Shown: positions 1 to 7,880, counted from the first letter of the stretch. The stretch: DNA of 12,333 nucleotides from an uncultured Lachnospiraceae bacterium (GCA_946549155.1 CAMNQN010000089.1:1-12333), one strand, 5' to 3'. Notes: generated from the sequence alone by a model not told the origin. A program made the numbers and translations.

Positions 1-740
1 ACGGGGAAACGGGAATTTGCCTCCTCCAGCATAAAGGAAATGGCCTGATTCAGGTTCAGCCTTCCGTCAACTCCGATGATGTTTTTCCGGTGGGTCATGA
101 TATCCTGGGCTTCCTTATCATCCATCTCGAAGATATTCTGAATCATCTCCGCTTCATGCTCGTCCAGTACCCCCTGCTCATGTCCCTCATTTACCATGGA
201 TATGATCTCATCCTCCGTGACCTCATCCTCCGGCGTGTGGGATCCAACCCCGAACAGGCGCGCGATCAGATGTACAATCACGGTAAGTACATATGTAAAG
301 GGGAGGGAAACCGTTACCAGCCCACAGGCCGTAAAACAAAGCCTCCGGCACCAGACAGGCGCATATTTCCGGCCCACCAGCCGGGGCAGCGCTTTCCCGA
401 AGATATAAATGGCAATCATGGATAGAAGGAGCGCCAGCCAGCCCCGTACACCACCCCAGAAGGGAGAGGAATGCGGTTTTGCATCAATCCCCCAAAGCAG
501 GAAAATCACGCCCAGGCTGCAGGCCATAATGTGATACAGCCAGCAGGCATAAATCAGGTTTTCCGGATCGGCCTTTAATTTCAGAAGCTTTTCCGTTTTC
601 TCATCCTGCGCGCCGGACTGTTCCAGACTGTTTTCCGTGACAGCCTGCAGTGCAGCTCCGAAAACGGAGAGAACAAAGTCAGCCAACAACAATACACCAA
701 AAATTATGGGTCCTATGAGAGGCCCCCCACTACCGTCCAT
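1..740 (-). CDS. CorC/HlyC-family (CNNM + CBS) membrane protein, 3' end cut by window
   Basis: Partial gene: 246 codons are present and the reading frame runs off the left edge. The N-terminal part has about four hydrophobic segments (residues 8-33, 63-84, 99-122, 136-165), as in the DUF21/CNNM transmembrane domain. The stretch IFGKALPRLVGRKYA (about 113-127) sits where the family has its conserved GExxPK motif. After an acidic linker (170-200) comes the usual start of the first CBS domain (FEMDDKEAQDIMTHRKNI, about 204-221). The second CBS and the C-terminal CorC/HlyC domain are expected beyond the window, because full members are about 420-450 residues. Proteins of this family are linked to magnesium or cobalt efflux; the old name hemolysin is poorly supported. 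The ATG at 740 follows AAGGAG (750-755) at good spacing. It has its own promoter, separate from mazF upstream. The family call is firm, the ion substrate is not. Confidence 0.85.
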   Translation of the reverse strand, partial: MDGSGGPLIGPIIFGVLLLADFVLSVFGAALQAVTENSLEQSGAQDEKTEKLLKLKADPENLIYACWLYHIMACSLGVIFLLWGIDAKPHSSPFWGGVRGWLALLLSMIAIYIFGKALPRLVGRKYAPVWCRRLCFTACGLVTVSLPFTYVLTVIVHLIARLFGVGSHTPEDEVTEDEIISMVNEGHEQGVLDEHEAEMIQNIFEMDDKEAQDIMTHRKNIIGVDGRLNLNQAISFMLEEANSRFP

Positions 741-811
741 CTATCATAACTCCTTTATACAAATTGCACTTTCGCCGCATTTTTGGCACTGTTTGCGACA
801 TAACCTATCCA

Positions 812-840
812 AATATATCATTTTCCGAAACATTCGTCAA
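812..840 (-). promoter_or_regulatory. Sigma-A promoter of the CorC/HlyC gene
   Basis: On the minus strand a -35 box TTGACG (840-835) and a -10 box TATATT (817-812) are separated by exactly 17 bases. Transcription would begin near 805 and give a leader of about 65 bases. The promoter lies directly after the mazF stop codon, so the membrane-protein gene can be expressed independently of the rex-nnr-alr-mazF run. Confidence 0.7.
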
Positions 841-855
841 GAGGGAAACCAGACA

Positions 856-1200
856 CTATGTAAACAGCTCCAGGCTGATCTGCAGTGCCCGGTCCACCTG
901 CCGCAAAGCATCCTCATCCAGGTGGCAGACCCTGTCCTTAAGCCGCCTCTTATCAATGGTACGCAGCTGTTCCAGCAAAATCACAGAATCCCTTACAATG
1001 TCATAACGCCCCGCCTCGATCTCCACATGGGTGGGAAGCTTCGCTTTCATTTTTGAGGTAATGGCGGCACAGATCACGGTGGGGCTGTGACGGTTCCCCA
1101 CATCGTTCTGAATGATCAGTACCGGGCGGATTCCCCCCTGCTCTGAGCCCACCACCGGCCGCAGGTCCGCGTAATAGATATCTCCTCGTCGAATATTCAC
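856..1200 (-). CDS. mazF: MazF/PemK-family endoribonuclease (NdoA-like toxin)
   Basis: A 114-residue protein matching Bacillus subtilis NdoA/MazF almost end to end; that protein is 116 residues and a sequence-specific mRNA interferase cutting at UACAU. Visible landmarks are the N-terminal RRGDIYYADL strand, the VGSEQGGIRP loop with catalytic Arg25, the AAIT strand with catalytic Thr48, KAKLPTHVEI, and RDSVILLEQLRTID near residues 70-83. The start chosen is GTG at 1200, with GGAG about ten bases upstream; it gives the normal family N-terminus MNIRRGD. TTG 1221 and GTG 1209 would add residues the family lacks, and GTG 1209 is too close to the GGAG. The gene lies downstream of alr, as in Bacillus, but no antitoxin gene is visible between them. 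Cleavage specificity is inferred from family resemblance only. Confidence 0.9.
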   Translation of the reverse strand: MNIRRGDIYYADLRPVVGSEQGGIRPVLIIQNDVGNRHSPTVICAAITSKMKAKLPTHVEIEAGRYDIVRDSVILLEQLRTIDKRRLKDRVCHLDEDALRQVDRALQISLELFT

Positions 1201-1315
1201 ACAATTCACACTCCAATACAAAGGTTCTCAGTTCCACTTTTTCTGTCACCCTTAGTATTTCCATGTTCCGCCTGTATATTCAAAATCTTTGCCATTTTCC
1301 AAATCCGTCCGCATT

Positions 1316-2482
1316 TCAGTAGAAACTGGGAGAGCTGCAGTCCACGACTTCTCCCCCCTGTATGTAAATCCGCGGTACACGCTTTCCGATATCGCATACA
1401 AGCTCATAAGGGAAACGTCCGGAAAGCTCCCCTAAGGTGTCCACAGAAAGCTCCTCCCCCTGGTTCTTGCCCATCAGAGTCACTTCCTCCAGTTCTTCTG
1501 CCGGGATATCCGTCACGTCCACCATAAACTGATCCATGCAGACCCGCCCCAGAATGGGTGCCTTCCTTCCGTGAATCAGAATATATCCCCTGTTGCTGAG
1601 GCTTCTGGGATAGCCATCTCCATATCCCACCGGAATCGTGGCAATCCTTGTGGGTTTTGTAGTCACATAGGTACCGCCGTAGCTTACGGGAACGCCTGCT
1701 TTTACTGTTTTAATATATGCGATATGGCTCTTTAATTCCATCACCGGGCGCAGATTCATGGCTTCCCGGTTCATCTCGCCGGAGGGATAAATACCGTAAA
1801 TCGTGATGCCGGGTCTGGCCGCATCCAAATGGGCCTCCGGCAGCTCCATGATGCCGGCGCTGTTGGCGCAGTGCTTCAGGGGAATGGAGATCCCCGCTTC
1901 CTCCAGCCGCTTTGCGAAGGCCAGATAGCGTTCCAGCTGTTCCTTGGCACAGGCCTTATCCCTCTCGTCCGCCCGGGCAAAATGGGTGAACATCCCCTCC
2001 ACCTCCAGGCAGGGCAGCGCGGCGATCTCTCTGATTGTCTCAATCGAATCCGGCTGGTCAGAAAACCCGATGCGGGTCATTCCCGTATCCAGGGCCAGAT
2101 GGACTTTGACCGTGGTTCCGGCAGCCCTGGCCGCCGCAGACAGTTCTTTTGCCATGGACAGCTTAAAAACTGTGGGACGGATTTTAAGCCGGACCATGCG
2201 TTCATAGTCCTCCGGGAAAGTAAAGCCCAGGATAAGAACAGGTTTCGTGATTCCCTGCTCCCGCAGAGCCACAGCCTCCTCCGCCGCGGCCACCGCAAAC
2301 CCCCAGATATACTCATAGGGCTCCACCAGGCGGGCAATCTGCCTTGCCCCGTGGCCATAAGCGTCCGTCTTTACCACCGCGATCATTTTCGTATCTTTTC
2401 CCATCCCGTCCCGCATCAGGCGGAAATTTTCCTCCACCGCGTCCAGGTCAATCCTCGCGTAAACTCTGTCAAATTTTTTCAT
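1316..2482 (-). CDS. alr: Alanine racemase
   Basis: A fold-type III PLP enzyme of 388 residues, normal for the family, that interconverts L- and D-alanine for peptidoglycan precursors in the cytosol. The PLP-binding lysine is K38 in AVVKTDAYGHG. The catalytic tyrosine of the C-terminal beta domain is Y268 in VPVSYGGTY. Other conserved stretches are THFARAD (166-172), the HCANSAG loop (204-210), RPGITIYG (223-230), PVGYGDGYPR (284-293) and GRVCMDQFMVDV (312-323). The ATG at 2482 is preceded by AAGGAG with six bases between. It lies 97 bases after nnr and 115 bases before mazF, all on one strand and probably on the transcript begun at rex; no convincing promoter or terminator was seen in the 97-base gap. 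Confidence 0.96.
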   Translation of the reverse strand: MKKFDRVYARIDLDAVEENFRLMRDGMGKDTKMIAVVKTDAYGHGARQIARLVEPYEYIWGFAVAAAEEAVALREQGITKPVLILGFTFPEDYERMVRLKIRPTVFKLSMAKELSAAARAAGTTVKVHLALDTGMTRIGFSDQPDSIETIREIAALPCLEVEGMFTHFARADERDKACAKEQLERYLAFAKRLEEAGISIPLKHCANSAGIMELPEAHLDAARPGITIYGIYPSGEMNREAMNLRPVMELKSHIAYIKTVKAGVPVSYGGTYVTTKPTRIATIPVGYGDGYPRSLSNRGYILIHGRKAPILGRVCMDQFMVDVTDIPAEELEEVTLMGKNQGEELSVDTLGELSGRFPYELVCDIGKRVPRIYIQGGEVVDCSSPSFY

Positions 2483-2579
2483 AGTGTCTCCTTTATCCTT
2501 TCACCGGTATCAGAGCTTCCGGGCCGTTTGAAACCGGCCGGCCCTTCTGCCGGAACTCACCCTCCGCTGCGGGTGCGAA

Positions 2580-4067
2580 TCAGTCTTCGGGACGCAGCAC
2601 TCCGGCGATCTGCGCCACGACATCTCCCGCCGTCATTCCTCTTTGGCCTACCCTTTCTGCCGCCGCATCCCCGGCCAGCCCATGAAGATAAACACCCAGA
2701 CAGGCCGCCTCAAAGGGCGCCATTCCCTGGGCCAGCAGGCCGCAGAGAATCCCGGTGAGCACATCCCCGGAGCCTCCGGTGGCCAGCCCATTGTTTCCGG
2801 AGGTATTGATATAGAGACGGTTTCCGTCTGTCACCACCGTTCGGGCATCCTTTAACACGCAGATCACGCCCTGCGCTTTCGCAAATTCCATGGCCGTCTC
2901 TGGCAGCCATGTCAAAATTTCCTGTACGCTTTTTCCTGTAAGGCGGGACATCTCGCCCGGATGAGGCGTCACAATGACGGGCGCACCAGCCTGCACCAGC
3001 CTGCGCAAATCCGCATTTTCCGCCAGCAGATTCAATGCGTCCGCATCCAGCACCAGAGGCCCCTTCCACAAAAGGAGCGCCTTTCGCAGCAATTCCTCCG
3101 CCTCCGCCGACCTGCCAAGGCCTGGTCCGATGCTCACGGCCGAGGCCCAGGCCAGGGAAGACTCCAGGGCTTCCCCCTGCTGCCAGGGAAGATACAGTGC
3201 CTCCGGCAGCCCGCTCTGAAGCACCAGCCGGTTTTTTTCATGGGACAGCACCCGCACCAGCCCGCAGCCTGTCCGATAAGAAGCAAAGGCCGCCAGCAGC
3301 GCCGCCCCGGCCATATTTTCCCCGCCGCCCACCACAAGCGCACGGCCATAGCTGCCCTTGTTAGAGCGCATATACCGTCCGGGCAGCAGCAGCTCTAAAT
3401 CCTCTTTTTCATAGGTAAACGCGCAGGGAGCATTCCCCGCAAAGCCCTCCGCCGTGATTCCAATGTCCCTCACCAGCAGTTCTCCACAGTACTCCGCCCC
3501 CGGACAAAGCAGCTGCCCCCGCTTCGCGAAGGCAAAGGTCACGGTGATCTCTGCCCGGATGGCACTCCCCAGAATCTGTCCTGTATCTGCCGACACGCCG
3601 GAGGGAATATCCACTGCCACGATGGGCTTTCCCGATTCATTGGCCCCTTCGATCAGCTTTGCCAGCTCACCGGTGACCGGCCGCGACAAGCCGATTCCCA
3701 GCAGGGCGTCCACCACTACAGTATATTCACCGAAATCCGGATTCCTGCAAAATTTCCCTCCATAATTTTCAAAAATTTTTTTCTGCAGCGCCGTTTCCTC
3801 CGTAAGGGAGGCCTCTTTTCCCGCAAAATAAACATCTGCTGCTATTCCATCCAATAGCAGCAGTCGTGCAACGGCAAAACCGTCCCCTCCGTTATTTCCC
3901 GATCCGCACAGCACAAGGACACGGCCGCCGCGGCCATAGCGCTCCACCACCGTCTCCTTCACCGCCAGAGCAGCCCGCTCCATCAAAACGACAGAAGGCA
4001 CCTGCATCTGCTGAATCGTATAGGTATCGCAGGCTTTCATTTCCCTGCTGTTAAGTACAATCTTCAT
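2580..4067 (-). CDS. nnr: Bifunctional NAD(P)H-hydrate epimerase / ADP- or ATP-dependent dehydratase
   Basis: Repairs hydrated NADH and NADPH (NAD(P)HX): the N-terminal domain epimerises the R and S forms, and the C-terminal domain dehydrates S-NAD(P)HX using a nucleotide. The protein has 495 residues, typical for the fused form. Epimerase half (1-215): LCGSGNNGGDGFAVARLL (53-70), VVDALLGIGLSRPVTGE (118-134) and AVDIPSGVSADTG (151-163). Kinase-like dehydratase half (about 220-495): KGSYGRALVVGGG (237-249), GPGLG (314-318), LDADALN (340-346), VTPHPGEMSRL (366-376) and the nucleotide-binding NNGLATGGSGDVLTG (425-439). The ATG at 4067 has a modest GGTGG upstream. It follows rex by 38 bases, so it is very likely cotranscribed with the NADH-sensing repressor. 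The ADP-versus-ATP preference cannot be read from the sequence. Confidence 0.95.
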   Translation of the reverse strand: MKIVLNSREMKACDTYTIQQMQVPSVVLMERAALAVKETVVERYGRGGRVLVLCGSGNNGGDGFAVARLLLLDGIAADVYFAGKEASLTEETALQKKIFENYGGKFCRNPDFGEYTVVVDALLGIGLSRPVTGELAKLIEGANESGKPIVAVDIPSGVSADTGQILGSAIRAEITVTFAFAKRGQLLCPGAEYCGELLVRDIGITAEGFAGNAPCAFTYEKEDLELLLPGRYMRSNKGSYGRALVVGGGENMAGAALLAAFASYRTGCGLVRVLSHEKNRLVLQSGLPEALYLPWQQGEALESSLAWASAVSIGPGLGRSAEAEELLRKALLLWKGPLVLDADALNLLAENADLRRLVQAGAPVIVTPHPGEMSRLTGKSVQEILTWLPETAMEFAKAQGVICVLKDARTVVTDGNRLYINTSGNNGLATGGSGDVLTGILCGLLAQGMAPFEAACLGVYLHGLAGDAAAERVGQRGMTAGDVVAQIAGVLRPED

Positions 4068-4105
4068 ATTTTTCCACCATTATGAGCTTCCTGCCTGCAG
4101 TCCGC

Positions 4106-4750
4106 TCACTCCTTACCCTGGGGTTCCCTGTGATTCAGATTGTAGGAAAGCTGCATCAGGCTCTCGGAAAGATGCACATTTTCCACCACAACATCCTCCG
4201 GCAGGTTCAGATCCGTGTGGGCAAAATTCCAGATAGCCTTCACGCCGTTTTTCACCAGTATCGGGGCCATCTCCTCCGCCCCCGTCTTGGGAAGCGTCAG
4301 CGCCGCGATATGTACTTTATTTTCCTGTAAAAAGGTTTCCAGCTGATCCGTCATCCGGATGGGGATTCCCCGGACTGCCACACCGGACAGCCTTGAATTT
4401 ACATCGAAAATGCCAATCACACTGAATCCTTTCTTTTCAAAATTTACATAATTGGCCAAAGCCTGTCCCAGATTGCCCGCCCCCACAATAATCATGCTGT
4501 AGGTCTTGTCCAGCCCAAGGATCTTACCAATCTCCGTATAAAGATACTTTACGTTATACCCATATCCCTGCTGCCCAAAACCGCCGAAATTATTCAGATC
4601 CTGGCGAATCTGCGACGCGGTTACATTCATCTGATGGCTTAGTTCGTTGGAAGAAATGCGCTCCACCTTATTTTCCAGCAAATCCCCCAGATATCGGTAA
4701 TAGCGGGGCAAACGCTTTACCACCGCTTTTGAAATCTCTCTCTCCTCCAT
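4106..4750 (-). CDS. rex: Redox-sensing transcriptional repressor Rex
   Basis: A dimeric repressor that leaves its operators when NADH rises relative to NAD+, usually controlling fermentation and NAD-recycling genes. The 214-residue length is standard. Residues 1-75 form the winged-helix DNA-binding domain (KRLPRYYRYLGDLL at 12-25, NVTASQIRQDLNNFGGFGQQGYGYNV at 42-67). Residues 80-205 form the Rossmann domain with IIVGAGNLGQALANY (87-101), whose GxGxxG loop binds the dinucleotide. Further family signatures are GIFDVN (113-118), LTLPK (151-155) and KAIWNFAHTDL (171-181). The C-terminal helix is used for domain swapping. GGAGG precedes the ATG at good spacing, and a near-perfect sigma-A promoter lies just upstream. 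No Rex-type operator is evident in its own promoter. Confidence 0.96.
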   Translation of the reverse strand: MEEREISKAVVKRLPRYYRYLGDLLENKVERISSNELSHQMNVTASQIRQDLNNFGGFGQQGYGYNVKYLYTEIGKILGLDKTYSMIIVGAGNLGQALANYVNFEKKGFSVIGIFDVNSRLSGVAVRGIPIRMTDQLETFLQENKVHIAALTLPKTGAEEMAPILVKNGVKAIWNFAHTDLNLPEDVVVENVHLSESLMQLSYNLNHREPQGKE

Positions 4751-4780
4751 GAAGCTCCTCCATTTATAAAATCTAAGGTA

Positions 4781-4809
4781 ATTATATGTTTCTAATATTC
4801 CAATGTCAA
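4781..4809 (-). promoter_or_regulatory. Consensus sigma-A promoter for rex-nnr(-alr-mazF)
   Basis: On the minus strand TTGACA (4809-4804) and TATAAT (4786-4781) are separated by exactly 17 bases, a perfect consensus in both boxes. Transcription would start near 4774, about 24 bases before the rex ATG. The upstream edge faces the divergent promoter of the ABC-F gene. Confidence 0.85.
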
Positions 4810-4829
4810 TAAACGCCCCGAAATTTCAG

Positions 4830-4857
4830 TTGTTTTTTGCGGGAAATTCATTATAAT
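4830..4857 (+). promoter_or_regulatory. Sigma-A promoter of the ABC-F gene
   Basis: TTGTTT (4830-4835), a 16-base spacer and TATAAT (4852-4857) on the plus strand. Transcription would start near 4864, leaving about 18 bases of leader, too short for an attenuator of the kind that controls antibiotic-resistance ABC-F genes. Because these elements are promoter, a longer reading frame beginning at TTG 4837 inside them cannot be the true start. Confidence 0.75.
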
Positions 4858-4881
4858 AGGGAAAGAAAGGATGAAAATTTT

Positions 4882-6789
4882 ATGATATTGTCATGTCAGA
4901 ATATAAGCAAGGCGTTTGGAATAAATGAAATAATAAAAGACGCCTCCTTCCATGTGGAGGAACACGAGAAAGCCGCCATTGTAGGGATAAACGGGGCGGG
5001 AAAATCCACCCTTTTAAAGATTATCATCGGGGAGCTGGCCCCGGACAAAGGCGAGGTAATCATTTCCCGTGGAAAAACCCTGGGTTACCTGGCTCAGCAG
5101 AAAATGCTCTCCGGCCACCACACCATCTACCAGGAGGTGCTGGAGGCAAAAAAAGAGGTGCTGGAGATGGAGGAAAAGCTCCGCGCCATGGAACAGGAAA
5201 TGAAGCGTCTCTCCGGAGACGCTTTGGAAGCTTTGATGGAGCAGTACCACCGGGTCTCCACCGCCTTTGAACAGCAAAACGGTTATTCCTGCCGCAGCGA
5301 GATTGTGGGAGTGCTAAAGGGCCTGGGCTTTCCGGAAGAAGATTTTGATAAGCAGGTGGACACGCTCTCCGGCGGTCAGAAAACCCGGGTGGCTCTGGGT
5401 AAGCTTCTGCTCTCCAGCCCGGATATTATTCTCCTGGACGAGCCCACCAACCATCTGGATATGAATTCCATCGCCTGGCTGGAAACCTACCTGATGAACT
5501 ACAAAGGGACGGTGATCATCGTATCTCATGACCGGTATTTTCTGAACCGGGTGGTTACGAAGGTGATTGAGATCGATCAGGGCCACGTGATGTCCTTTTC
5601 GGGAAATTATACTGCCTATGCGGAAAAGAAAAAACAGCTGCGGGAAAATCAGCTGAAGGCTTATCTGAATCAGCAGCAGGAAATCAGGCACCAGGAGGAG
5701 GTAATCGCCAAGCTGCGCTCCTTCAACCGGGAAAAATCCATCAAACGGGCGGAAAGCCGGGAAAAGCTGCTGGACAAAATGGAGGTCCTGGAGCGGCCCA
5801 CGGAGGCCGACACGGAGATCCGCCTGACGCTGGAGCCGAAAATCACCAGCGGCAACGACGTGCTTACCGTGGAGGATATCAGCAAGTCCTACAAGGAACC
5901 GCTGTTCTTCCAACTGAGCTTTCAGATTAAAAGAGGAGAAAAGGTGGCTATCATCGGCGATAACGGTACCGGGAAAACCACGATTTTAAAGATCATTAAC
6001 CAGCTGGTGGAGGCGGACGAGGGGGAAATCACCCTGGGAAGCAAGGTACATATCGGCTACTACGATCAGGAGCACCAGGTTCTCCACAGGGAAAAGACGC
6101 TGTTTGAGGAATTGTCCGACGCCTACCCGAATCTGACCAACACAGAGATCCGCAATGTCCTGGCTGCCTTCCTGTTTACCGGGGAGGACGTCTTTAAGCG
6201 GATCAGGGATTTAAGCGGCGGCGAACAGGGCCGTGTGTCCCTGGCAAAGCTGATGCTGTCCAGGGCCAATTTTCTGATTCTGGATGAGCCCACCAATCAT
6301 CTGGACATTACCTCCAAGGAGATTCTGGAATCCGCCTTAAACCGCTATACCGGGACCGTGCTCTACGTATCCCATGACCGTTATTTCATCAACCAGACAG
6401 CCACCCGCATTCTGGAGCTGAAAAATAAGACGCTGGTGAATTATATTGGAAATTATGATTATTATCTGGAAAAAAATGAGGAGCTGACCCGCATTTACGC
6501 TCCGGGTCAGGAGCCGCTCACCGTCAGCGCCGCCCCCTCCTCCGCCAAGGAGGACTGGGCCAAAAAGAAGGAAGAGCAGGCGAGAGAACGAAAGCGCCAG
6601 AGTGACCTGAAAAAAACCGAGGAGGAAATCCAGAAACTGGAGGAGGAGGACGCCGAAATTGACGCCCTCCTGGAAAAGGAAGAAAATTTCACCGATATCG
6701 AAACCTGCACCCGGCTGACCACCCAAAAAGCAGTGATCGCCGGCCGGTTGGAGGAGCTTTACGAAATCTGGGGGGAACTGGCGGAGTAA
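4882..6789 (+). CDS. ABC-F family ATPase (YdiF-like, ribosome-associated)
   Basis: A soluble protein of 635 residues with two nucleotide-binding domains and no membrane segments. ABC-F proteins bind the ribosomal E site and help stalled translation; some protect against antibiotics. NBD1: Walker A GINGAGKST (35-43), LSGGQ (162-166), LLDEPTNHLD (184-193), SHD (215-217). A charged interdomain linker (about 246-310) includes LRSFNREKSIKRAESREK and would contact P-site tRNA. NBD2: Walker A GDNGTGKTT (359-367), LSGGE (444-448), LILDEPTNHLD (465-475), SHD (497-499). The C-terminal 80 residues are a highly charged coiled coil. The start is ATG 4882, with AAAGGATGA upstream. Divergent adjacency to rex recalls Bacillus subtilis, where ydiF is near rex. 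This favours a housekeeping role over drug resistance, but resistance cannot be excluded. Confidence 0.92.
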   Translation: MILSCQNISKAFGINEIIKDASFHVEEHEKAAIVGINGAGKSTLLKIIIGELAPDKGEVIISRGKTLGYLAQQKMLSGHHTIYQEVLEAKKEVLEMEEKLRAMEQEMKRLSGDALEALMEQYHRVSTAFEQQNGYSCRSEIVGVLKGLGFPEEDFDKQVDTLSGGQKTRVALGKLLLSSPDIILLDEPTNHLDMNSIAWLETYLMNYKGTVIIVSHDRYFLNRVVTKVIEIDQGHVMSFSGNYTAYAEKKKQLRENQLKAYLNQQQEIRHQEEVIAKLRSFNREKSIKRAESREKLLDKMEVLERPTEADTEIRLTLEPKITSGNDVLTVEDISKSYKEPLFFQLSFQIKRGEKVAIIGDNGTGKTTILKIINQLVEADEGEITLGSKVHIGYYDQEHQVLHREKTLFEELSDAYPNLTNTEIRNVLAAFLFTGEDVFKRIRDLSGGEQGRVSLAKLMLSRANFLILDEPTNHLDITSKEILESALNRYTGTVLYVSHDRYFINQTATRILELKNKTLVNYIGNYDYYLEKNEELTRIYAPGQEPLTVSAAPSSAKEDWAKKKEEQARERKRQSDLKKTEEEIQKLEEEDAEIDALLEKEENFTDIETCTRLTTQKAVIAGRLEELYEIWGELAE

Positions 6790-6809
6790 TCCGCAGCTCC
6801 CTCTTCCTT

Positions 6810-7766
6810 TCACTTTTTTGCATCCCACAAAACCCGCGCTGCCATGGCCTCCTCCAGAGTGACCTGCTTTACGCTTCTGATGCTTCCATCCTGGCTGCGG
6901 TTCACCACCAGGTATATTTTTTCTTTCACTGCCTCCTCACTGCCGTTCTGGCTGATGCTTCCATCCTCGTCCATAAGCAGATAGACGGGCTGGCCATGAT
7001 ACAGCCAGCATCCCGTTTTCCCATCCTGGGTAAGGCCCTGTTCGCTGTACTCCCGCTGCCGCTTCTGTTCTGCCTCATGATTCTTCGCCCATGAGACGGT
7101 ATCCTGCTCCAGCTCTGCGCAGGCGGCGGCTTCGCCGGAAGCATCCGAAACCACATTCTCCACCAATACTCCATCCGAATACGCAAATGTATGAATGGTA
7201 CCGCCCTCCTCCCCGGCAGGTATATCGACGGTGACTGCCTCCCGGTAAGCAGCTTCTGCTGCCGCCTGATTCGCTGCGTCTTCTTTTGTCCGCTGGTCGT
7301 ATTCCTCCTGCGTCGCCACCCGGACGCCGATCAGACGATACTCCGAATCCCGGACCGTATATACGTCCACATCCCCCTCCGGCATCTCAATGCACTTCAT
7401 AGTATCATCGATCTGCCGGTCAATCAGACAGCGGATGGTCTGTCCGTTATAGTACAGAAGATCGCTGTCTCTGTCATAGGTGACGCCGTATTCCTTCAGA
7501 TAAGCCACCTCGTTGCACATATCCTCCTTATACCAGTCAGACAGTTTTTTCCTCTCCGCCTCCGACAGGCCGTCATATGCCTGGGTATCGCCGCCCGGCG
7601 ATTCCGTAATTATGTCCGGGGAGGCGTTTTCCGTTACGGTGTAGTAAATGATGCCTCTCTCTCCACCGCTCTGCTCAAACCCATAGGTCATGGCCTGAAC
7701 ACTGCCCGCGCAGGCCACCGCCGCCAGCAAACCTCCTGCTGCCATCCATTTTACGTTTCTGTTCAT
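6810..7766 (-). CDS. Secreted protein with a duplicated domain, function unknown
   Basis: A 318-residue protein of no family I can name. Residues 1-25 form a Sec signal peptide (MNRNVKW, a hydrophobic run, then SVQA before the likely cut). A cysteine at 19 lies in a poor lipobox, so lipidation is unlikely. The mature protein contains two related units. Unit A (about 93-160) begins YGVTYDRDSDLLYYNGQ and ends VATQEEYDQR; unit B (about 243-311) begins QGLTQDGKTGCWLYHGQP and ends VTLEEAMAAR. Both share a G-T-D-(x)n-L-Y-x-G-Q pattern followed by acidic turns and beta-like segments. Between them lies an Ala/Glu-rich helix (160-178). AAAGGAG precedes the ATG. It is downstream of the sensor kinase on the same strand, with a 94-base gap that holds candidate regulator sites. 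It may be a ligand, accessory or target of that kinase; this is inference. Confidence 0.75.
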   Translation of the reverse strand: MNRNVKWMAAGGLLAAVACAGSVQAMTYGFEQSGGERGIIYYTVTENASPDIITESPGGDTQAYDGLSEAERKKLSDWYKEDMCNEVAYLKEYGVTYDRDSDLLYYNGQTIRCLIDRQIDDTMKCIEMPEGDVDVYTVRDSEYRLIGVRVATQEEYDQRTKEDAANQAAAEAAYREAVTVDIPAGEEGGTIHTFAYSDGVLVENVVSDASGEAAACAELEQDTVSWAKNHEAEQKRQREYSEQGLTQDGKTGCWLYHGQPVYLLMDEDGSISQNGSEEAVKEKIYLVVNRSQDGSIRSVKQVTLEEAMAARVLWDAKK

Positions 7767-7808
7767 AAATTTTCCACTCCTTTGAATTAATTTAAATTCT
7801 GATGCTCT

Positions 7809-7860
7809 AAGCTTCAGTACATTTAAACTATCATCGGCATATGTGGTTTTATTGAAGCTT
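7809..7860. repeat. 8-bp inverted repeat with 36-bp spacer before the secreted-protein gene
   Basis: AAGCTTCA at 7809-7816 is exactly complementary to TGAAGCTT at 7853-7860, and a wobble plus two further pairs could extend the stem inward. It spans most of the gap between the kinase stop and the secreted-protein start. There is no T-run, so it is not a normal terminator. It could be an operator pair, an mRNA fold or chance. Confidence 0.4.
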
Positions 7861-7880
7861 TTATGTGGTTTGTATGTGAT
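7840..7880 (-). promoter_or_regulatory. Phased direct repeats, candidate response-regulator sites
   Basis: The 10-mer TATGTGGTTT occurs at 7840-7849 and again at 7862-7871, exactly 22 bases apart. A shorter TATGTG occurs at 7873, 11 bases on. The fourth in-phase position (7851) is only weakly similar. An 11-base period is typical of OmpR/PhoB-family sites. The array lies upstream of the secreted-protein gene and overlaps the end of the kinase gene. No consensus -35 follows; a TTAAAT-like -10 (7826-7821) would place the near repeat over the -35, as expected for an activated promoter. Confidence 0.45.

Noticed and set aside
2483..2579. GC-rich imperfect inverted repeats in the nnr-alr gap
   Set aside because: Stems of five or six pairs with no T-run after them in either direction; not a convincing terminator or leader element.
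1829..2758. Long plus-strand open frame (309 codons) across alr and its gap
   Set aside because: It is antisense to a certain alr gene, has no recognisable motifs, and its composition is that of a mirrored coding frame.
4751..4881. Rex operator in the rex/ABC-F intergenic region
   Set aside because: No sequence close to TTGTTAAnnnnTTAACAA or TTGTGAnnnnnnTCACAA was found there.
5314..5913. Minus-strand open frame of 199 codons inside the ABC-F gene
   Set aside because: It is antisense to conserved ABC-F domains, with no ribosome-binding site or family resemblance.
6778..6796. Short hairpin GCGGA-gtaa-TCCGC at the ABC-F stop codon
   Set aside because: The stem is only five pairs plus a bulge, and the T-rich stretch begins too far downstream; too weak to call a terminator.
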